The notes below the pieces were generated by a model, which saw nothing but the letters and a program-made list of their open reading frames with translations, made no database searches and was not told the DNA's origin. 64,000 nt of DNA from Chrysomallon squamiferum. Its lineage: Eukaryota > Mollusca > Gastropoda > Neomphalida > Peltospiridae. The stretch covers positions 5,878,058 through 5,942,057 of the forward strand of contig CM022666.1 of the NCBI GenBank assembly GCA_012295275.1, in the 5' to 3' direction. Shown piece after piece: positions 14,119 to 26,410 of this stretch. How positions within the stretch are numbered: the first letter of the stretch is position 1; each line of letters opens with the position of its first letter. Made by a program: the position numbers and the translations under genes.

Positions 14119-16981
14119 TTTATTTAACTAATCTATTTAAACTTGTAATATGCAAATTTCAGTTATCAAAATATATATGAATGTTTATTGATCAACAATT
14201 TTTTTTTAATTTTTTCTAAATGTAGTTTACACGATGTATAAATTTAAATTTATCTAAATATGTTATATACAATTTTTATTTTACCTAACTGTATATGATT
14301 TAAATGTTTATTTACCTAAGTGTATGTCAAATAATAATTAAAAACATTTATCTTAAAATATCCAGTTTTTTAAAATATATACAACTTACACTTTTAACTG
14401 ATCTAAAAACACATATTCTACAAATTTCAATTTATTTATATATATGCAATTTACAAATTTCAGTTTATTCATAGATACACAGATATACACATACACATTT
14501 CACAAATTTTAATTTATCTAAAAATATGCAATATTAAGATTTTATTCTATTTAAATGTATAAACCAGACATAAAGTTATCTAAACTTATTACTTTTAATT
14601 TATTTAAATATATATCACACACTGTGTACAAAGTGAATACTTCAAAAACCATGACCTTTTCTCCTTTTTTTTTATCTCTAACTGATAATTGAAAAAAAAA
14701 CGAGAAAAAAAAAAATGACAGCTGTCAGTCATATGCAACCATACAAACATGTCAAATTCTGGTATATTACCTTTACAATATTAACACAAAAAGAGAGACC
14801 TTTTCTTATTGTCCCAGCTACCTAGAAATGTAGGTTTAAACAGATAAGATAACAAAGATATTTTCTGTTCTGTTTTGTCATAATTCTCATGAATAGAAAA
14901 TTGTAATATAAAGCTTTGTGGTCTTAATGGGTTGGTAAGGGTAGGTTGTATTCTTAACAGTTTGATGTATAAATGACACACTATTGCAGCATATATATTT
15001 ATAAACATTTTTTTTTTTTTTATCAAATTTCTAAGAAGGTATTTGCTTACATACATAAGTACATTTGAATATTTATACACTGCTGTCATGTTACTTACTG
15101 TTTGAAAACCAAGGACATTTTTTACTATAATTATTAGTGTATATATGATAAACGTTATTTCGTTTGCACAAATATACACCAATATTAAGTATGTTTCTAT
15201 GAATTTAAGAAGATTCTATGACATAACATACAGAGTCATCTGGCTCTTTTTCACATATTCTTTCTTTCTCATTCTCACATACTTTTTCTCTCCATCGCTC
15301 GCTCGCTCTCTCTTTCTCTCACATATACACTTTCTCTCAAACTCTCAATCACACATTCTTTTATTTTACTTTTTCTATTTGCTTGTTTTTTGGGCGAATA
15401 GTTTCTTTCTTTTATTTTATATTTTTTTTATTACTTGTTTTATTAGGTTTTATTTTTGTCAGGTTTTATTATTTTTTGGGGGGGTAATTTATCTTGATAT
15501 GATTATTATAATTTATTTATTTTTTATTTCTAGTAGCTTTATGAATTTTTTAACTCTAACAGTACATTTTATATTTTATATTATAATATACATTTCATAA
15601 CAGTAGCCCAAGAAATTATATAAAATAATAAATGAGCATCTTCTTTAATATGTATGGAAATATATAATTATGTTCCTTTAAGCAAGTGAATACATACCAT
15701 ATTATTAGTTTTAAGAATATTTCACTGGTCTTATATCTTAAAGAATTGACATTATTCTGTTATACATATGCCTACTGAAAAAAAAAACATGCAATAGCTA
15801 TGTAAAACTAATATTTATGCAAAGTTTAGAAATGTCTTTGTTTTGCGATCATAGAATGATACTAAATTTTAAATTTCTAAGCATTTTGCTTATTTTAAAA
15901 TTATATATTCTTGGAAACTACTTCATATTTCTGTCATTTCATTTGGTATTTCACATTTCTGAATACTTTAAAAATCTACTAAATAATAAGGGTTAAAAAT
16001 AATAATAATTATTATTAAATTTCTAACTCAGTAAGAATAACTAGATTATTGTAAAGACAATAAATACATTTTAACTGTTAATTCAACCCCAAATATTTTT
16101 TTAATAATAATAATTTATATATTATTAAGGATTATAAACAGCAATAAAAAAGGTAAAGTAGGTAATATATACAAGACAGATTAATGAAGCTCATTTTTAT
16201 GTATTAAAAAATATAATATTAATTAATTATTATAATTTTGTATTATCATATTTATATTTGAGGCTTTGGAATGTGAGTTTTTTTTAGCATCAGTGCCTTA
16301 GAATGGATTCAGATTAGCAATGAAATCTATAAATGTAAAATAAATTATAGTTTAGATATGAAATGTGATAATAAATGGTTTAAACTATTAAGAAAATTAA
16401 ATCAATATATGAAACACTGCATGATGTAATCCGCAATTATTATCAAAGTAGGAGGGCTACAGTTTGCTCTGTTATTTTAACAAATTTTATTTTATCAGTA
16501 ATATTTTTATATTTTACTATTGTGGTTACTAACTGTAGTTTAAAGACAAATGTACCATAATTTCGTTAAATATCATATGCCATAGGAAACCATTACAGTC
16601 CAACTTTGATAACAGATAAATCTAGATAATACTGAATATTTTCGTCGTTGGTTTATTATGCATTATTGAAAAGATGAAAATATATATCCTAGTAGTAGTA
16701 GTTATGTTTGTAGGTCTTAATTGTTCTGTACAACGACAGCTTCAAAGGTACAACGTCATAACCCCTAAAATACGTCCACCAAAACTTCTGTTCTGCTACT
16801 GAGAGAATATATGTGTATGTATGTGTATGTATGTGTATGTGTATGTGTCTGTGTGTGTGTCTGTGTATGTGTGTCTGTGTATGTGTATGCGTGTGTATCA
16901 CTATATGTGTGTCAAAAAAAAAAAAATTCGGTAATTTCGGTCGATGAAACTATTTAACTAAAAATAAAAAATTATAAATAC

Positions 16982-17144
16982 CTGGAATAGCTTTTATCGG
17001 AACATCGTTTTCACTAAAACCTTTTTCTTTGTATGCACGTTTCACCTCTATACACGCCATGTTGAAACAGTGTCCGTACGTTAGCAGAAGCCACAAAACA
17101 CAACCCCCTAAACATCGCGAATAAGTTATCTGCCCGGCAGCCAT
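16982..17144 (-). CDS. Glypican-like protein, first coding exon
   Basis: The exon encodes 54 codons plus one base. An N-terminal signal peptide (MAAGQITYSR, then a hydrophobic CVLWLLL core) is followed by CIEVKRAYKEKGFSENDVP, which resembles the start of the glypican domain just after signal cleavage (Cys, VRRAY-x3-KGFS, then DVP). This looks closest to the GPC1/2/4/6 branch. Glypicans are GPI-anchored heparan-sulphate proteoglycans that modulate Wnt, Hedgehog, BMP and FGF signalling. The donor reads CCAG|GTATTT, giving a phase-1 junction after Ala-Ile-Pro. The ATG lies in an AAG ATG GCT context and precedes the signal peptide directly; an in-frame upstream Met exists but has no signal-like character. 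The remaining exons would lie to the left, outside the window. Confidence 0.8.
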
Positions 17145-18552
17145 CTTTTGCTTCCTAAGGCCGGGATTTCCCTCAACGAATCTTCCAAGTTTGGTGTTCG
17201 GTGTGAAAAAAAACGAAAACAATTTTCGTGTTGGTTCTTTTCTTATACGTATTTCCTAGCCTTCGAATTTCCTAATCATAACCACCGCACCTCCGAATCC
17301 ATAATTTCAAGTCGCATATCTATAAACATTGTGTAGAGAGTCCGTTTTTTTGCACAGAGATCTTCCCAATTCTGTAATCCACAACACTTCCAAGCTTTGG
17401 AACAATGTTTGTGTTCGGCTGTTCCTTACACCTCCTGAAAATTCTTATTGATCCACCATAATAGATATATTTATAAAAGTTAGACACTAATTATATTCCG
17501 TGCTCTATATATATTACAGGGATAAAACATTTAAGCAATAATGTAAATCGTATAACTGTTACCAGAGCATGCTTTTACCAGTTTTGTCTATATTTTATTA
17601 GCAATTAGCACCGAACGAGGGTGCTAAACGTAATAACTGTACCAATTTCCCCGAAAGTTGTTCCGTTAAAGGTAGTTTCATTGGTCCGCATATTTGTCAC
17701 CGTTGCAGCTATTGGTTAATATGTATAAAGGAATAGTGGCTATTCTTTACCGTCAACCAATGGAAGTCTTGGGAACTAAAGGTAAACAAATGGCTTGCCA
17801 TTCATTGTATTGTCAAAAGTCGTCTGCTACGTGTTTTAGTGTGTTACAAGTTCGATTTATGGTTGTTAATTGTTTATTCAATATATAAAATATATACGTA
17901 ATAATAATAATAATAATAATAATGATAAGACTTTACAAAACAATGTATTTTCCTTTAATCATATACATAATTAGGACTGATTAAAATAATTGAAATATGT
18001 TCTATTATATTATGTTACCGCTGTTATATGTACCACGATCAACATTCCGCTGTTACCGCTATCACTATCACCACAACTACAACAACTCCAAAAAGTATTA
18101 TCACTGCTACTGTTGCTGCATCTGCTAAATGTATATATATTACATTTTAATTAGAATAAAGTATATATTTTATGAACATTTATGCTGATAAAGTTAAGGG
18201 ATCAGATGCAGATTTTATACTAGAAATAGAAAGAACAGCAATATTTAAGGTTTTTTTTCTGTCAACCGGTATAATTTTTGTTCTTTCAGCTTCAACGGCA
18301 GCGTTGAAATGTATATTACATACTCAGAGACACACAGATACATTTTTAAATAAAAGCGTTGCACTCGTATAATTACATCAGTGTGAAGGACTTACAATTA
18401 TACAAATTTACATTTCTACCAAGTGAAAAAAATAATAATAATAATAATAAAAAATAGTAATACAAAATTCACTGAAATATGTACATACCAGTTGCTGTAA
18501 ATTCATGACGTACAATTAATTTGGATCAGTTATTCTGTATTTCTGAAGCAAA

Positions 18553-18700
18553 CGAAACAGAGAATGGCTATACTTGTGAAATAAACTGTTGATGTTTTGC
18601 TTATAACATATTCAAATACAGACCGAAATATTTCATTTGAAATATTTTATTTTTTATTTCCTCTATATTCTAAACTGATCTCCTGGGTCCGTTTAGGGAA
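18553..18700 (+). repeat. Dispersed repeat, copy 1
   Basis: 'GAGAATGGCTATACTTGTGA', a CGCTTAT-like segment, 'ACAGACCGA' and 'CCTGGGTCCGTTTAGGGAAT' recur in the same order and orientation at 19512-19645. Family not recognised; it could be an old duplication or a transposon fragment. Confidence 0.65.
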
Positions 18701-18902
18701 TTAATAAAATCACTGGAAGAGTCCATCTAAAGAAATAAGGAAATTAATCATTTCTAGAATATACACATGCACACACATCATGCACACAGTGTATCAATGT
18801 TTACATAAATCCATCTCTTATTAGAGTGAAATAATTAGATAATGAAAGAAACAAAACCAACATTAATAACAACAGAAATATTAATAATTATTAACAGCAA
18901 TC

Positions 18903-18949
<47 letters not shown>

Positions 18950-19511
18950 GACAAAATTAATGTGAATTAACTGTAAACCATGAAGAGTTATGTCCCCTAT
19001 TATCGTGGTTCAGTCTGAATTTCTTTTGATTAGAGTATTTGTTTTGACAAACAAAACTTCTTTTTCTTTCATGATTAAGAGCACGTAACAAATTTATTCG
19101 AATACGATGTTGACATATACCTCCTTGGTGTACAAATTATGAATGAACTATATTTTTTTTTTTTAAAAAGCCTTCAAACACGTCGGTTTCGCATATCGCG
19201 GTTACTCTTGCATGCTTGAAATCTCCAGTTTGAATGAAATAAAACATAATTCAGATTTAAAATCTGATATTTCAGTGTGTGTCCTATGTAACTGACTAAA
19301 TACACACAATATGCATATCTCAGATCTTGCGGTAGGCCTCTTCATTGTTTCTACATATCTTGTGATAGCAGACGTGGTGGTGTAAAGGCATCGGATGTTT
19401 GGCGCGAAACCAATTTTCTGAAAGGGGTCTGCAATCTGATGTAAGTACATTCAAAGGGCGGACATTAACAAAAAGAAAAAAAAAGCCAACCAAACAAAAC
19501 AAAAATATGGA

Positions 19512-19645
19512 AACCAAACAGAGAGAATGGCTATGCTTGTGAAATAGATTGTTGATGTTTCGCTTATCACACATTCAAACAGAGACCGATAATTATTTGA
19601 AAATAATCCTCTTATTTCCTGGGTCCGTTTAGGGAATTTATTACA
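19512..19645 (+). repeat. Dispersed repeat, copy 2
   Basis: Second copy of the 18553-18700 repeat, with about 10-15% visible differences. It ends just before the first long CT tract. Confidence 0.65.
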
Positions 19646-19662
19646 ACATTTTGAGAGATAGC

Positions 19663-19770
<108 letters not shown>

Positions 19771-19913
19771 TATTAATTCTAGACTATCTAGGCAAGTTGT
19801 TCACTTGACTGGATTCATGCAGGGGTAATTCAAAGATTCTACGAAAACAGGAAACTATTTTTCACGGTGGATAACGAAACTGTATTTACAGATAGGTAAA
19901 CAATCTGTCAAAA

Positions 19914-19927
19914 CCAACAGGGGGCGC
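19914..19927 (+). promoter_or_regulatory. CTCF-like core motif
   Basis: CCAACAGGGGGCGC agrees with the conserved animal CTCF core (CCASYAGRKGGCRS) at 13 of 14 positions. It lies between the two CT tracts, upstream of the glypican-like exon. This is a sequence match only; occupancy is unknown. Confidence 0.35.
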
Positions 19928-20647
19928 ATCTATCGATCCGCGTGCGAACTGGATGTCCCCCCCCACCTGTGGTTCATCTGATATCCACGAAATGACAATA
20001 AGAAACCCACTTGTCCCAGATACAGAACACCTGCATTGTATCACCCAGACCGACACACACCTGGACATACACATGCAAACAACACACATATATGTATAAA
20101 GATCATTACACAAATCTGATTTCGTATAAGATTTATTTCTTTCAATTTTTCTTCTTTTTTTTTTTTTTTTGACAGTAAAAAATTATGAATGATATATGGG
20201 AAATGGAAACGACTTTAAAAAAACCCCAACAACAACAAACAAAAAAATAAAAAAAAATAAAAATAGAACAACCAAAACAAAAAATGTTTTAAAATTAAAA
20301 ATAATAAATAAATGAAAATAAATAACAAAGCTTTTAAAATAAACAAAGCCAGCAATGAATTATAAAATTTTAAAATTATAAAATAATAATAAATTGGAGA
20401 AACTTTAAATTATTTTCGTGACTATTACAAAGTGCAATATAAACATAATTGTTGGTGTCATTTAACAATTCCTTTCTTCTCTCTCTCTTTTCTCTTTCTT
20501 TTGATTATCTTTCTTTCTTTCTTTTCCTTTGTACATGTTTATTTTTTGTTTTTATTTCTGTTATTATTATCTTCTTTTTTTCTTTTCTTAATCCTGCGCG
20601 ATAAAATAAATAAGATATAAATCTATTAATTGCCTTCTGTACTATAT

Positions 20648-20758
<111 letters not shown>

Positions 20759-21202
20759 TTACTAAAACAAACAGAGAGACATTCTCTTTCAGACGAGATT
20801 AAGAATCATTTACAAAAGTAATTCTTCTCATTCTTCCATCTCCTACAATTATAAACAAAATGATTTAGTAATTACACTTCGCCATTCACTGAGACTGAAT
20901 TAACCCGAAATCCCATTTGTCATTAATTACTGTTTACGATCGTAACACCTTGAAGAAATTATCGAAATCAATTGCTGGATTAAGCTAAACATAAGATGAA
21001 AACGGCCGCTCCTTTTATATTTGAGAATTTGTCGTTTGATATCTGCAGGTCTCTCTAAAGATTAATTTTATTATGTATATCGTATACTTTTTTATAATTA
21101 TATTTTTCTTTTCATTTACACCACTTTTTAGAGCTGTGAGTAGAGCTGTGAGTAGAACTGTGAGTAGTCGGATCAACACCAAAAAATAACCACATTGTTC
21201 AG

Positions 21203-21210
21203 TGACGTCA
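21203..21210. promoter_or_regulatory. Perfect palindromic CRE (TGACGTCA)
   Basis: The full CREB/ATF consensus sits in a local GC-richer patch (about 21195-21255). It is followed 40 bases later by GCGCCATGGCC, a good Kozak context that opens only a 19-codon frame. It may mark a promoter; no gene could be attached to it. Confidence 0.35.
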
Positions 21211-22107
21211 CGGTGCTTGGGTCATTTTCCCCAGTTTGAATTGCGCCATGGCCATTTTTGTTTTGTTTTTAATAAATATTAACTCTCGTTTATGTTTTTA
21301 TATCTGACTTGTGCACAGTTTATGTTGCCAGTAATGTAACATAAATTAAATAGAAGATAATGATATATCTAGCAATAATAAATATATGATTAACGTCTTT
21401 TTTTTCTTTCCAGAGTAAACAAACAGTAAGAGAAGTGTGTTAAATATCGTGAAGGAATTTGCCTGCTTTGAAACTGAATAAACTAACAGTGTTGTTGTTT
21501 CTGTTGCTGTTATTGTTGTTGTGATTATTATTATTATTATTATTATTATTATCGGTAGTATTTTGTGTTAATATCATCATCATCATCATCATTATATTAA
21601 ACGGGCTTTTGTCTTATTTAAACAAAAAATACTTTTTAAACACTTTTTTCTCTCTCTTTAATGCTGTTGTCACCGTGGTTGCATGTTCTTCTAGCGAAAA
21701 GTTTTAAAAGACTGAGTATCCATAACTACTCTAGCGAGCGTTTTTCAATAGTTTATTTTATTTTTATTTTTATATTAGTATACATTGTATTTGACTTTAT
21801 AAAAAAATTATATATAGATATGTAGAATGTGTATTGATTTTATAAAAACTATTCGAATTAATAATAATAACAATAGTAGTTGTAGTAGTATTAGTAGTAG
21901 TAATAAGAACGACGACGACGATGAGTAAACAGCAATCCTTTATTTACGTTTTTATTATCTTATTTTTCAAATACTGCACAATAATAAAAATAACACAAAT
22001 TTAAATCTATCAGTTATTGTATAACTAATATGAACATTTAATTATTCATCACTCTCCCTCTTTCTCTCTGTTCCTCCCTTTCGTTTTTTATTGTTCTCAC
22101 TCCTGGG

Positions 22108-22200
22108 AAGCCAGTGAACAACAAGAAGCGAGGATTGTATACCCACGCTGAATATGGGACGGGAAATTGTCACAACATCTAGGATAACCAAACAAAAAAA
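22108..22200 (+). pseudogene. Truncated THAP-like exon fragment in P1
   Basis: 'GGGAAGCCAGTGAACAACAA' and what follows match the THAP-like exon of P2 after its CxxH motif (GGKPVNNKK). The 5' part, with the first zinc ligands and the promoter-like sequence, is missing because the duplication breakpoint falls inside the exon. The fragment cannot encode a zinc-binding domain. Confidence 0.5.
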
Positions 22201-22601
22201 TCATGGTTCAGATAACTACAGAGAACAATGGTTTCAGTTATGTTAATTATTCAGTCTACTGCAACTAGCTGAGGTGTTTGTTGCTTGGATTCACAAATAC
22301 TCAGTAGGGATTTGTACAAGTATGTAGGTAGTTTTATGAGTATATGAGTGAAGGTACAATCTTCAACATTAAAGTTATACGTTACTCCAAAATAAATGGT
22401 TTATTTAAAGAGTTTTTTTAAAGCATAAACTATATATACTTGTGCGTGTTTGTACTAATTACACCTAACAGTAACTGCAATTAGACAAGTAACTGGTTTT
22501 AGCCTATAAGGGAAAAGGTTACTCACATTTCCTTCATTAAAAAAAAAAAAGAAGCTTTAATTAATCGTGTTACTGTACGTTTTGTTTGTAGAACGTAGGA
22601 T

Positions 22602-22847
22602 GTGGCCATGTTGTCAGAGTTCAGTCAGAGATGTGTCTGCAACAAAGGTGTAAATACTCTGACTGTAAATGGTATCAAAGACTTGCTGAACAAACAAGTT
22701 ATTGCCAAAGTTTGCAGTGCGTCTGTGGGGGAGGGGCACCTGCTACCCCTTGATATGGACCTGAATTGTTTTGAGAGGTGGTTTTTCAATTATACTCTGT
22801 GTGTGTACATAAACATACAGGCTCCCATTAAGGTAGGCGAGGGATGA
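22602..22847 (+). CDS. Unidentified 81-codon ORF, duplicated in P2
   Basis: The frame begins MAMLSEFSQR, contains KQVIAKVCSASVGEGHLLP, and is identical in predicted protein to the inverted copy at 40659-40904. A possible splice acceptor (TTTTGTTTGTAG) lies about 15 bases before the first ATG, so it could be an internal exon, perhaps of the THAP-like gene on the same strand. The final third runs into low-complexity sequence. No known domain was recognised. Identity between copies may only reflect recent duplication. Confidence 0.25.
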   Translation: MAMLSEFSQRCVCNKGVNTLTVNGIKDLLNKQVIAKVCSASVGEGHLLPLDMDLNCFERWFFNYTLCVYINIQAPIKVGEG

Positions 22848-23111
22848 TCAGCTGAATAACAGCATTTATGTATATTAATATTATGTCTATGTATACATAC
22901 ATACAGAACAAAATATATATACATGTATATGTATATGTATATATATAGATATGTGTGTATGTGTTTGTATATAATGTATGTATATAGACACACAAATACA
23001 TACACACATACAGATATAATATACTGAGACGCATACATACATTTTGACATGGTAGAGTATTTACAGTTTTTATGCATGCACGTGTTTCCAGTAAACAAAT
23101 TATATATATCC

Positions 23112-23403
23112 TTACGAGAAATACTTATAAATTTTCAAAGTTTTAAACGAGCGTATGGAATCCCTGACAAATATTTTCTTTGTACTTTTTACGAAATAGT
23201 CTTTTAACCTGTCGTTATCAAAACCCTCGGGTACGAGTCGCAAAGACTCTGTCCAAGTTGTTGCACAGCTTTTTAATTTGAATCGTTCCGCTGTAAATTT
23301 CATTATGACCCTTTTCTACGGACATTATACCTTCTAATTCGAAATACGTACACGTTAGTTGCCAAAGTTTAAAGTCTGCTACGAAGCCAGTCATGTCGCC
23401 CAT
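23112..23403 (-). CDS. Unidentified conserved small ORF pair in P1
   Basis: An ORF of 61 codons (MGDMTGFVADFKLWQLTCTY..., 23403 to 23218) overlaps a second one in another frame (MKFTAERFKL..., 23303 to 23112) that continues with GFDNDRLKDYFVKSTKK. Both recur unchanged, apart from one Asp/Asn difference, at 40107-40398 and 56497-56788. The sequence before the ATG contains CACGTG and TCGCGAA, which looks promoter-like. No family was recognised. It may be a short gene, a frameshifted gene or non-coding repeat. Confidence 0.3.
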
Positions 23404-23989
23404 AACAATCTGTCTGTTACGCTCCTCAATTTGTAAACAGACTAGTTCCAGTCTAGTTTGTCAAGGAACGTTACTCTTCGCGAACACGTGCAATAGGAAT
23501 GTGAAATACCTCTATTACATTTTGCTATTCATCAAAACTGAATTAACACAGTATCCAGTTTACTGTTAATTACGACATCAACAATTTGAAGAACCTTTCA
23601 GAGTAATTGACGGATTAACTAAATACCAGAAAAGAATTTGCCAGCTTTGAATTGAACGGTAACATCAGAATGCGAATAGATAACTAATATTATTATTATT
23701 GTTGTTGTTGTAATTTTTATTATTATTATTATTAGTAGTAGTAGTAGTAGTGTTATTATTATTATTGCTGTTGTTGTCGTTTTTATTTTTTTTAATGGTT
23801 GGGTGCTTAAATAAGTAAATATATAAGTTTCTAAAATACTGGTGGGGTGTTTTGGACTATTTTGAGTCTTTAATGTTGTTGTCACGTAGTTGTCTATTTT
23901 TTTGTTTATGATGCTGTCCACTTCTCACTTTGAACTTCTAACCAAACAAAGTTTCAACAGACTGAGTATCCATAATAGTCTACTGAAAT

Positions 23990-24378
23990 TCATTTATTTA
24001 TTTAATTAATTTTATTGTACTTTACATTTTATCATTTTTATTAATTTTTATTTATTTAATTTTTATGATTTACTCATATATTTTATTGTTTTAATTATTT
24101 ATTTTATTTTTATCACGTTTAAATTTTTTTATATATATTTTTTATTTTAATTTACATTGTTTATTTATTTATTTATTATTTATTAATTTATTTATTTTCA
24201 TTTATTTATTTTACTTTACTTTTTACCTTTTTAAATTATTATGTTTTATTTTTATTTATTTATTTATTTATTTAATTTAAATTTAAAAAAAAATTCATTC
24301 TTATTTATTTTATTTTTATCATTTTTTGATTTTCATTTGATTTGATTTATTAATCTCATTTTTATTTTTGTCTTTATT
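23990..24378. repeat. AAAT/TTTA-rich low-complexity spacer
   Basis: Imperfect TTTA/TTTTA repeats with landmarks such as 'TCATTTTTTGATTTTCATTT'. The same landmarks occur after the FLYWCH fragments of P2 and P3 and between TNF units (about 35690-35905, 45610-45805, 48850-49058, 52100-52295), so all are copies of one sequence. Confidence 0.85.
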
Positions 24379-24919
24379 TTATTTGAAGGGCTCATAACTG
24401 CTGATATGTGAACAAGGCGAAATCTTGTTCTCTCTCTCTTTCCCGTCACTGAACAGAAGGAAGCGCTCGTCATCTGTGGTCCTGGTCCAGTCATCTTCAA
24501 GATCTACTTTGGCTCTGGTCTGGGGTAATAGAGGGATGGTCTTTCTGCGGTGCCTGTAGAGAGCTCTGCTCATGCTGCTAAAGGAGGGTAGGGTCGGCAG
24601 ATGAGTGGGATCTTGTGTTGACACTTGGTTGGCATACATCGTGTGCATCTGCGTTGTTTCCTCCCTTGCTTTCGTGCGCATGGCACTGAGAAACCTGACA
24701 TGGTTGACATCTTCTTGGTGATAGGTGTGGTGTGAACTGAGATATTCCTTGAGAACGTCACCGACTGTTGAACATTTTCCCTTGCAAGTCTTGCTGAGGC
24801 ATCTCCAGTGTTGTGCTGTCTGTCGGGTTGTACTCTTTGCTGTACAGGAATCCATCGAGGAGAATTTGTGGAGTGCCTCTCGATGAAGTAACAAATTCTG
24901 AATGTCTTAACTCTGCCAT
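24379..24919 (-). pseudogene. FLYWCH zinc-finger/MULE-type N-terminal fragment (P1)
   Basis: From the ATG at 24919 (ACCATGG context) frame 1 gives MAELRHSEFVTSSRGTPQIL and LLDGFLYSKEY. Then a shifted frame gives HWRCLSKTCKGKCSTVGDVL and, further on, DVNHVRFL. Together these follow the FLYWCH finger order (F, G-Y/F-x-Y, WRC, C, HxH-like). The next part (TKAREETTQMHT, SRALYRHRRKTIPLLP, DDWTRTTDDERFLLFSDG) resembles the linker before MULE transposase domains in invertebrate FLYWCH proteins. The sequence ends SSYEPFK-stop, where such proteins would continue into the transposase. The frame change between YSKEY and HWRC is shared by all three copies, so the lesion predates duplication. Confidence 0.6.
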
Positions 24920-24959
24920 GGTTGATATGTGAGAAATCTTGAACCTTGAAAAAAAAAAA

Positions 24960-25075
24960 CAATTAACGTGCTAATCGGAGCAAGCTGTTGTGAAGCACGT
25001 CTACGGCGGGCACGCTTTCTGACAGGTCAGCGGGCGTGTCCGTCGCAGAAACGGTGAGAAATGGAGGGACATACT
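24960..25075 (-). promoter_or_regulatory. GC-rich, CpG-containing sequence upstream of FLYWCH fragment
   Basis: About 115 bases with several CpGs (ACGTCTACGGCGGGCACGC, GTGTCCGTCGCAGAAACGG), unlike the AT-rich surroundings. It is retained at 38345-38460 and 54775-54885. It could be the promoter or the terminal region of the source element. Confidence 0.3.
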
Positions 25076-26039
25076 TTGTGTACTTGCAAGTTTTCACTGA
25101 GTAGATTCTTAGTGGTCAAATAGACTTTGTTTTTCACTACAGTATGCACCATGTCCGAGGATTAGAGGACTATACGTGTTTTCTATCAAATTGTTAAAGA
25201 GGATTATAGGCTACAATCACAACATTTTCAAATTTGATCTTTCCAAGCTTGCTATTCAAATAAATGATTTCACCGATGAGGTTTTATGTAAACAAAAGTC
25301 ATTGTCCTCATTACAACACTTTGTACCGGGTATTACAATAAAAACACCAGTTATAATAAAGACATTGATGTTTGTGTGTAGTTCCTAGGTTGGGACGTGT
25401 TGATAAATTATATTATCTCTATGACTGTATAAGGTATTACAAATATAAACACAAGTCCTTACAGTTGAGAATCCATGCTTGCAAAGAGGAATTGAATTGA
25501 ACAGATGAGACTGCTCCACTAAGTCTGTAGGGGTGTGCTTACTTAATCCCTAAACTGACTGTGTAACAACTGGGCCAGTTAAGGTGTGTAAAAACAAAGA
25601 CAAGACATGAGTAGGACGAAGAGTTGGCGGCCATTATTAGGCATTTATGTTGGTAAATAAACTTTGCGTTATCTTTGTTTAAGGCGGAAGCAGGGACAAA
25701 TGGTTATCCTGTTTCTGTATGCTCTGTTTGATTTGTTGATCAATTTGATGTATCCTGTATATACTCCATAGAGAGTTTGAGTCATATATTTATTTCTAAC
25801 AAAACCTGTTAGGGAAAATTAAAAGATTTAAGAATTACAGTGTTTCATTTAACGCCAACTCCCACGTCCTCAACCACTAAATAATAATAAGTATACATGT
25901 GTAAAATAAATAATTATCTTTGTAATACAAATATTGTGTTACAAATATAGGTTCGTTTAATAGGTTCGTTAGCACTTGAAAGCTAACACCTCTTATGCGC
26001 TGGGCCCCACGACAGTCATGTGACACACGGACTATTTCG

Positions 26040-26410
26040 TTTTCATTTATTTTATTTTTATTTTTTATTTATATATTGTTTTTTTTTTGGGGGGGGGGTT
26101 GGTTTATTTATTGGTTTGTTTTTATTTTTATTTTACTGTTTTTATTCTATTTTATTCAGATTTTATTTAATTTGATTTTATTACATTTATTTTATTGTTT
26201 CAATTAATTAATTAATTAATTTATCTTATTGTATTTATTTATTTTACATTTTTTTTTAATGTTTTGTATTTTTATTTATTTATTTATTCATTCATTTATT
26301 TCAGTTTTATTTTATTTTTGTTTTTAATTTATTTTTATCACTAATTAATTTTTATATTATTTTTTTTATTTTAATTTATTTTATTTTACTTTATTTATTT
26401 ATTTATTTAT
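26040..26410. repeat. TTTA-rich low-complexity tract upstream of TNF copy A
   Basis: TTTAT/TTTTA repeats, including a G10 run at 26090-26099. The tract ends at 'CGGCAGATCGAATCAACAGT', which matches the sequence flanking the AAAT spacers of the minus-strand TNF units. Confidence 0.8.

Larger units (their letters stand above)
1..16981 (-). other. Non-coding region, probably part of glypican-like intron 1
   Basis: No exon-like coding sequence was recognised on either strand. The open frames here are microsatellite or AT-rich artefacts. The glypican-like first exon ends in a splice donor at 16981/16980 pointing into this region, so the simplest reading is the start of a long first intron; glypican first introns are often very long. 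Islands of more complex, higher-GC sequence stand out at about 935-1110, 2450-2900, 3510-3620, 7255-7350, 8430-8720, 9450-9600, 10130-10960 and 11380-11600. They have no coding signature and could be regulatory elements or old repeats. Confidence 0.55.
22108..25945 (-). repeat. Duplicated block P1 (inverted relative to P2, P3)
   Basis: This block matches the reverse complement of about 38100-41403 and of about 54480-56885. It contains the 3' part of a THAP-like exon (22108-22200), two conserved unidentified ORFs, AAT-rich and AAAT-rich low-complexity tracts and the FLYWCH fragment. Similarity to P2 stops at about 22108, inside the THAP-like exon. P1 has about 590 extra bases (about 25232-25820) that P2 and P3 lack, inserted between sequences contiguous in those copies. 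Confidence 0.85.

Noticed and set aside
14781-15600. Overlapping 133- and 151-codon frames on opposite strands
   Set aside because: AT-rich and pyrimidine-rich sequence gives Phe/Leu/Ile-rich translations without domain, splice or promoter signals.
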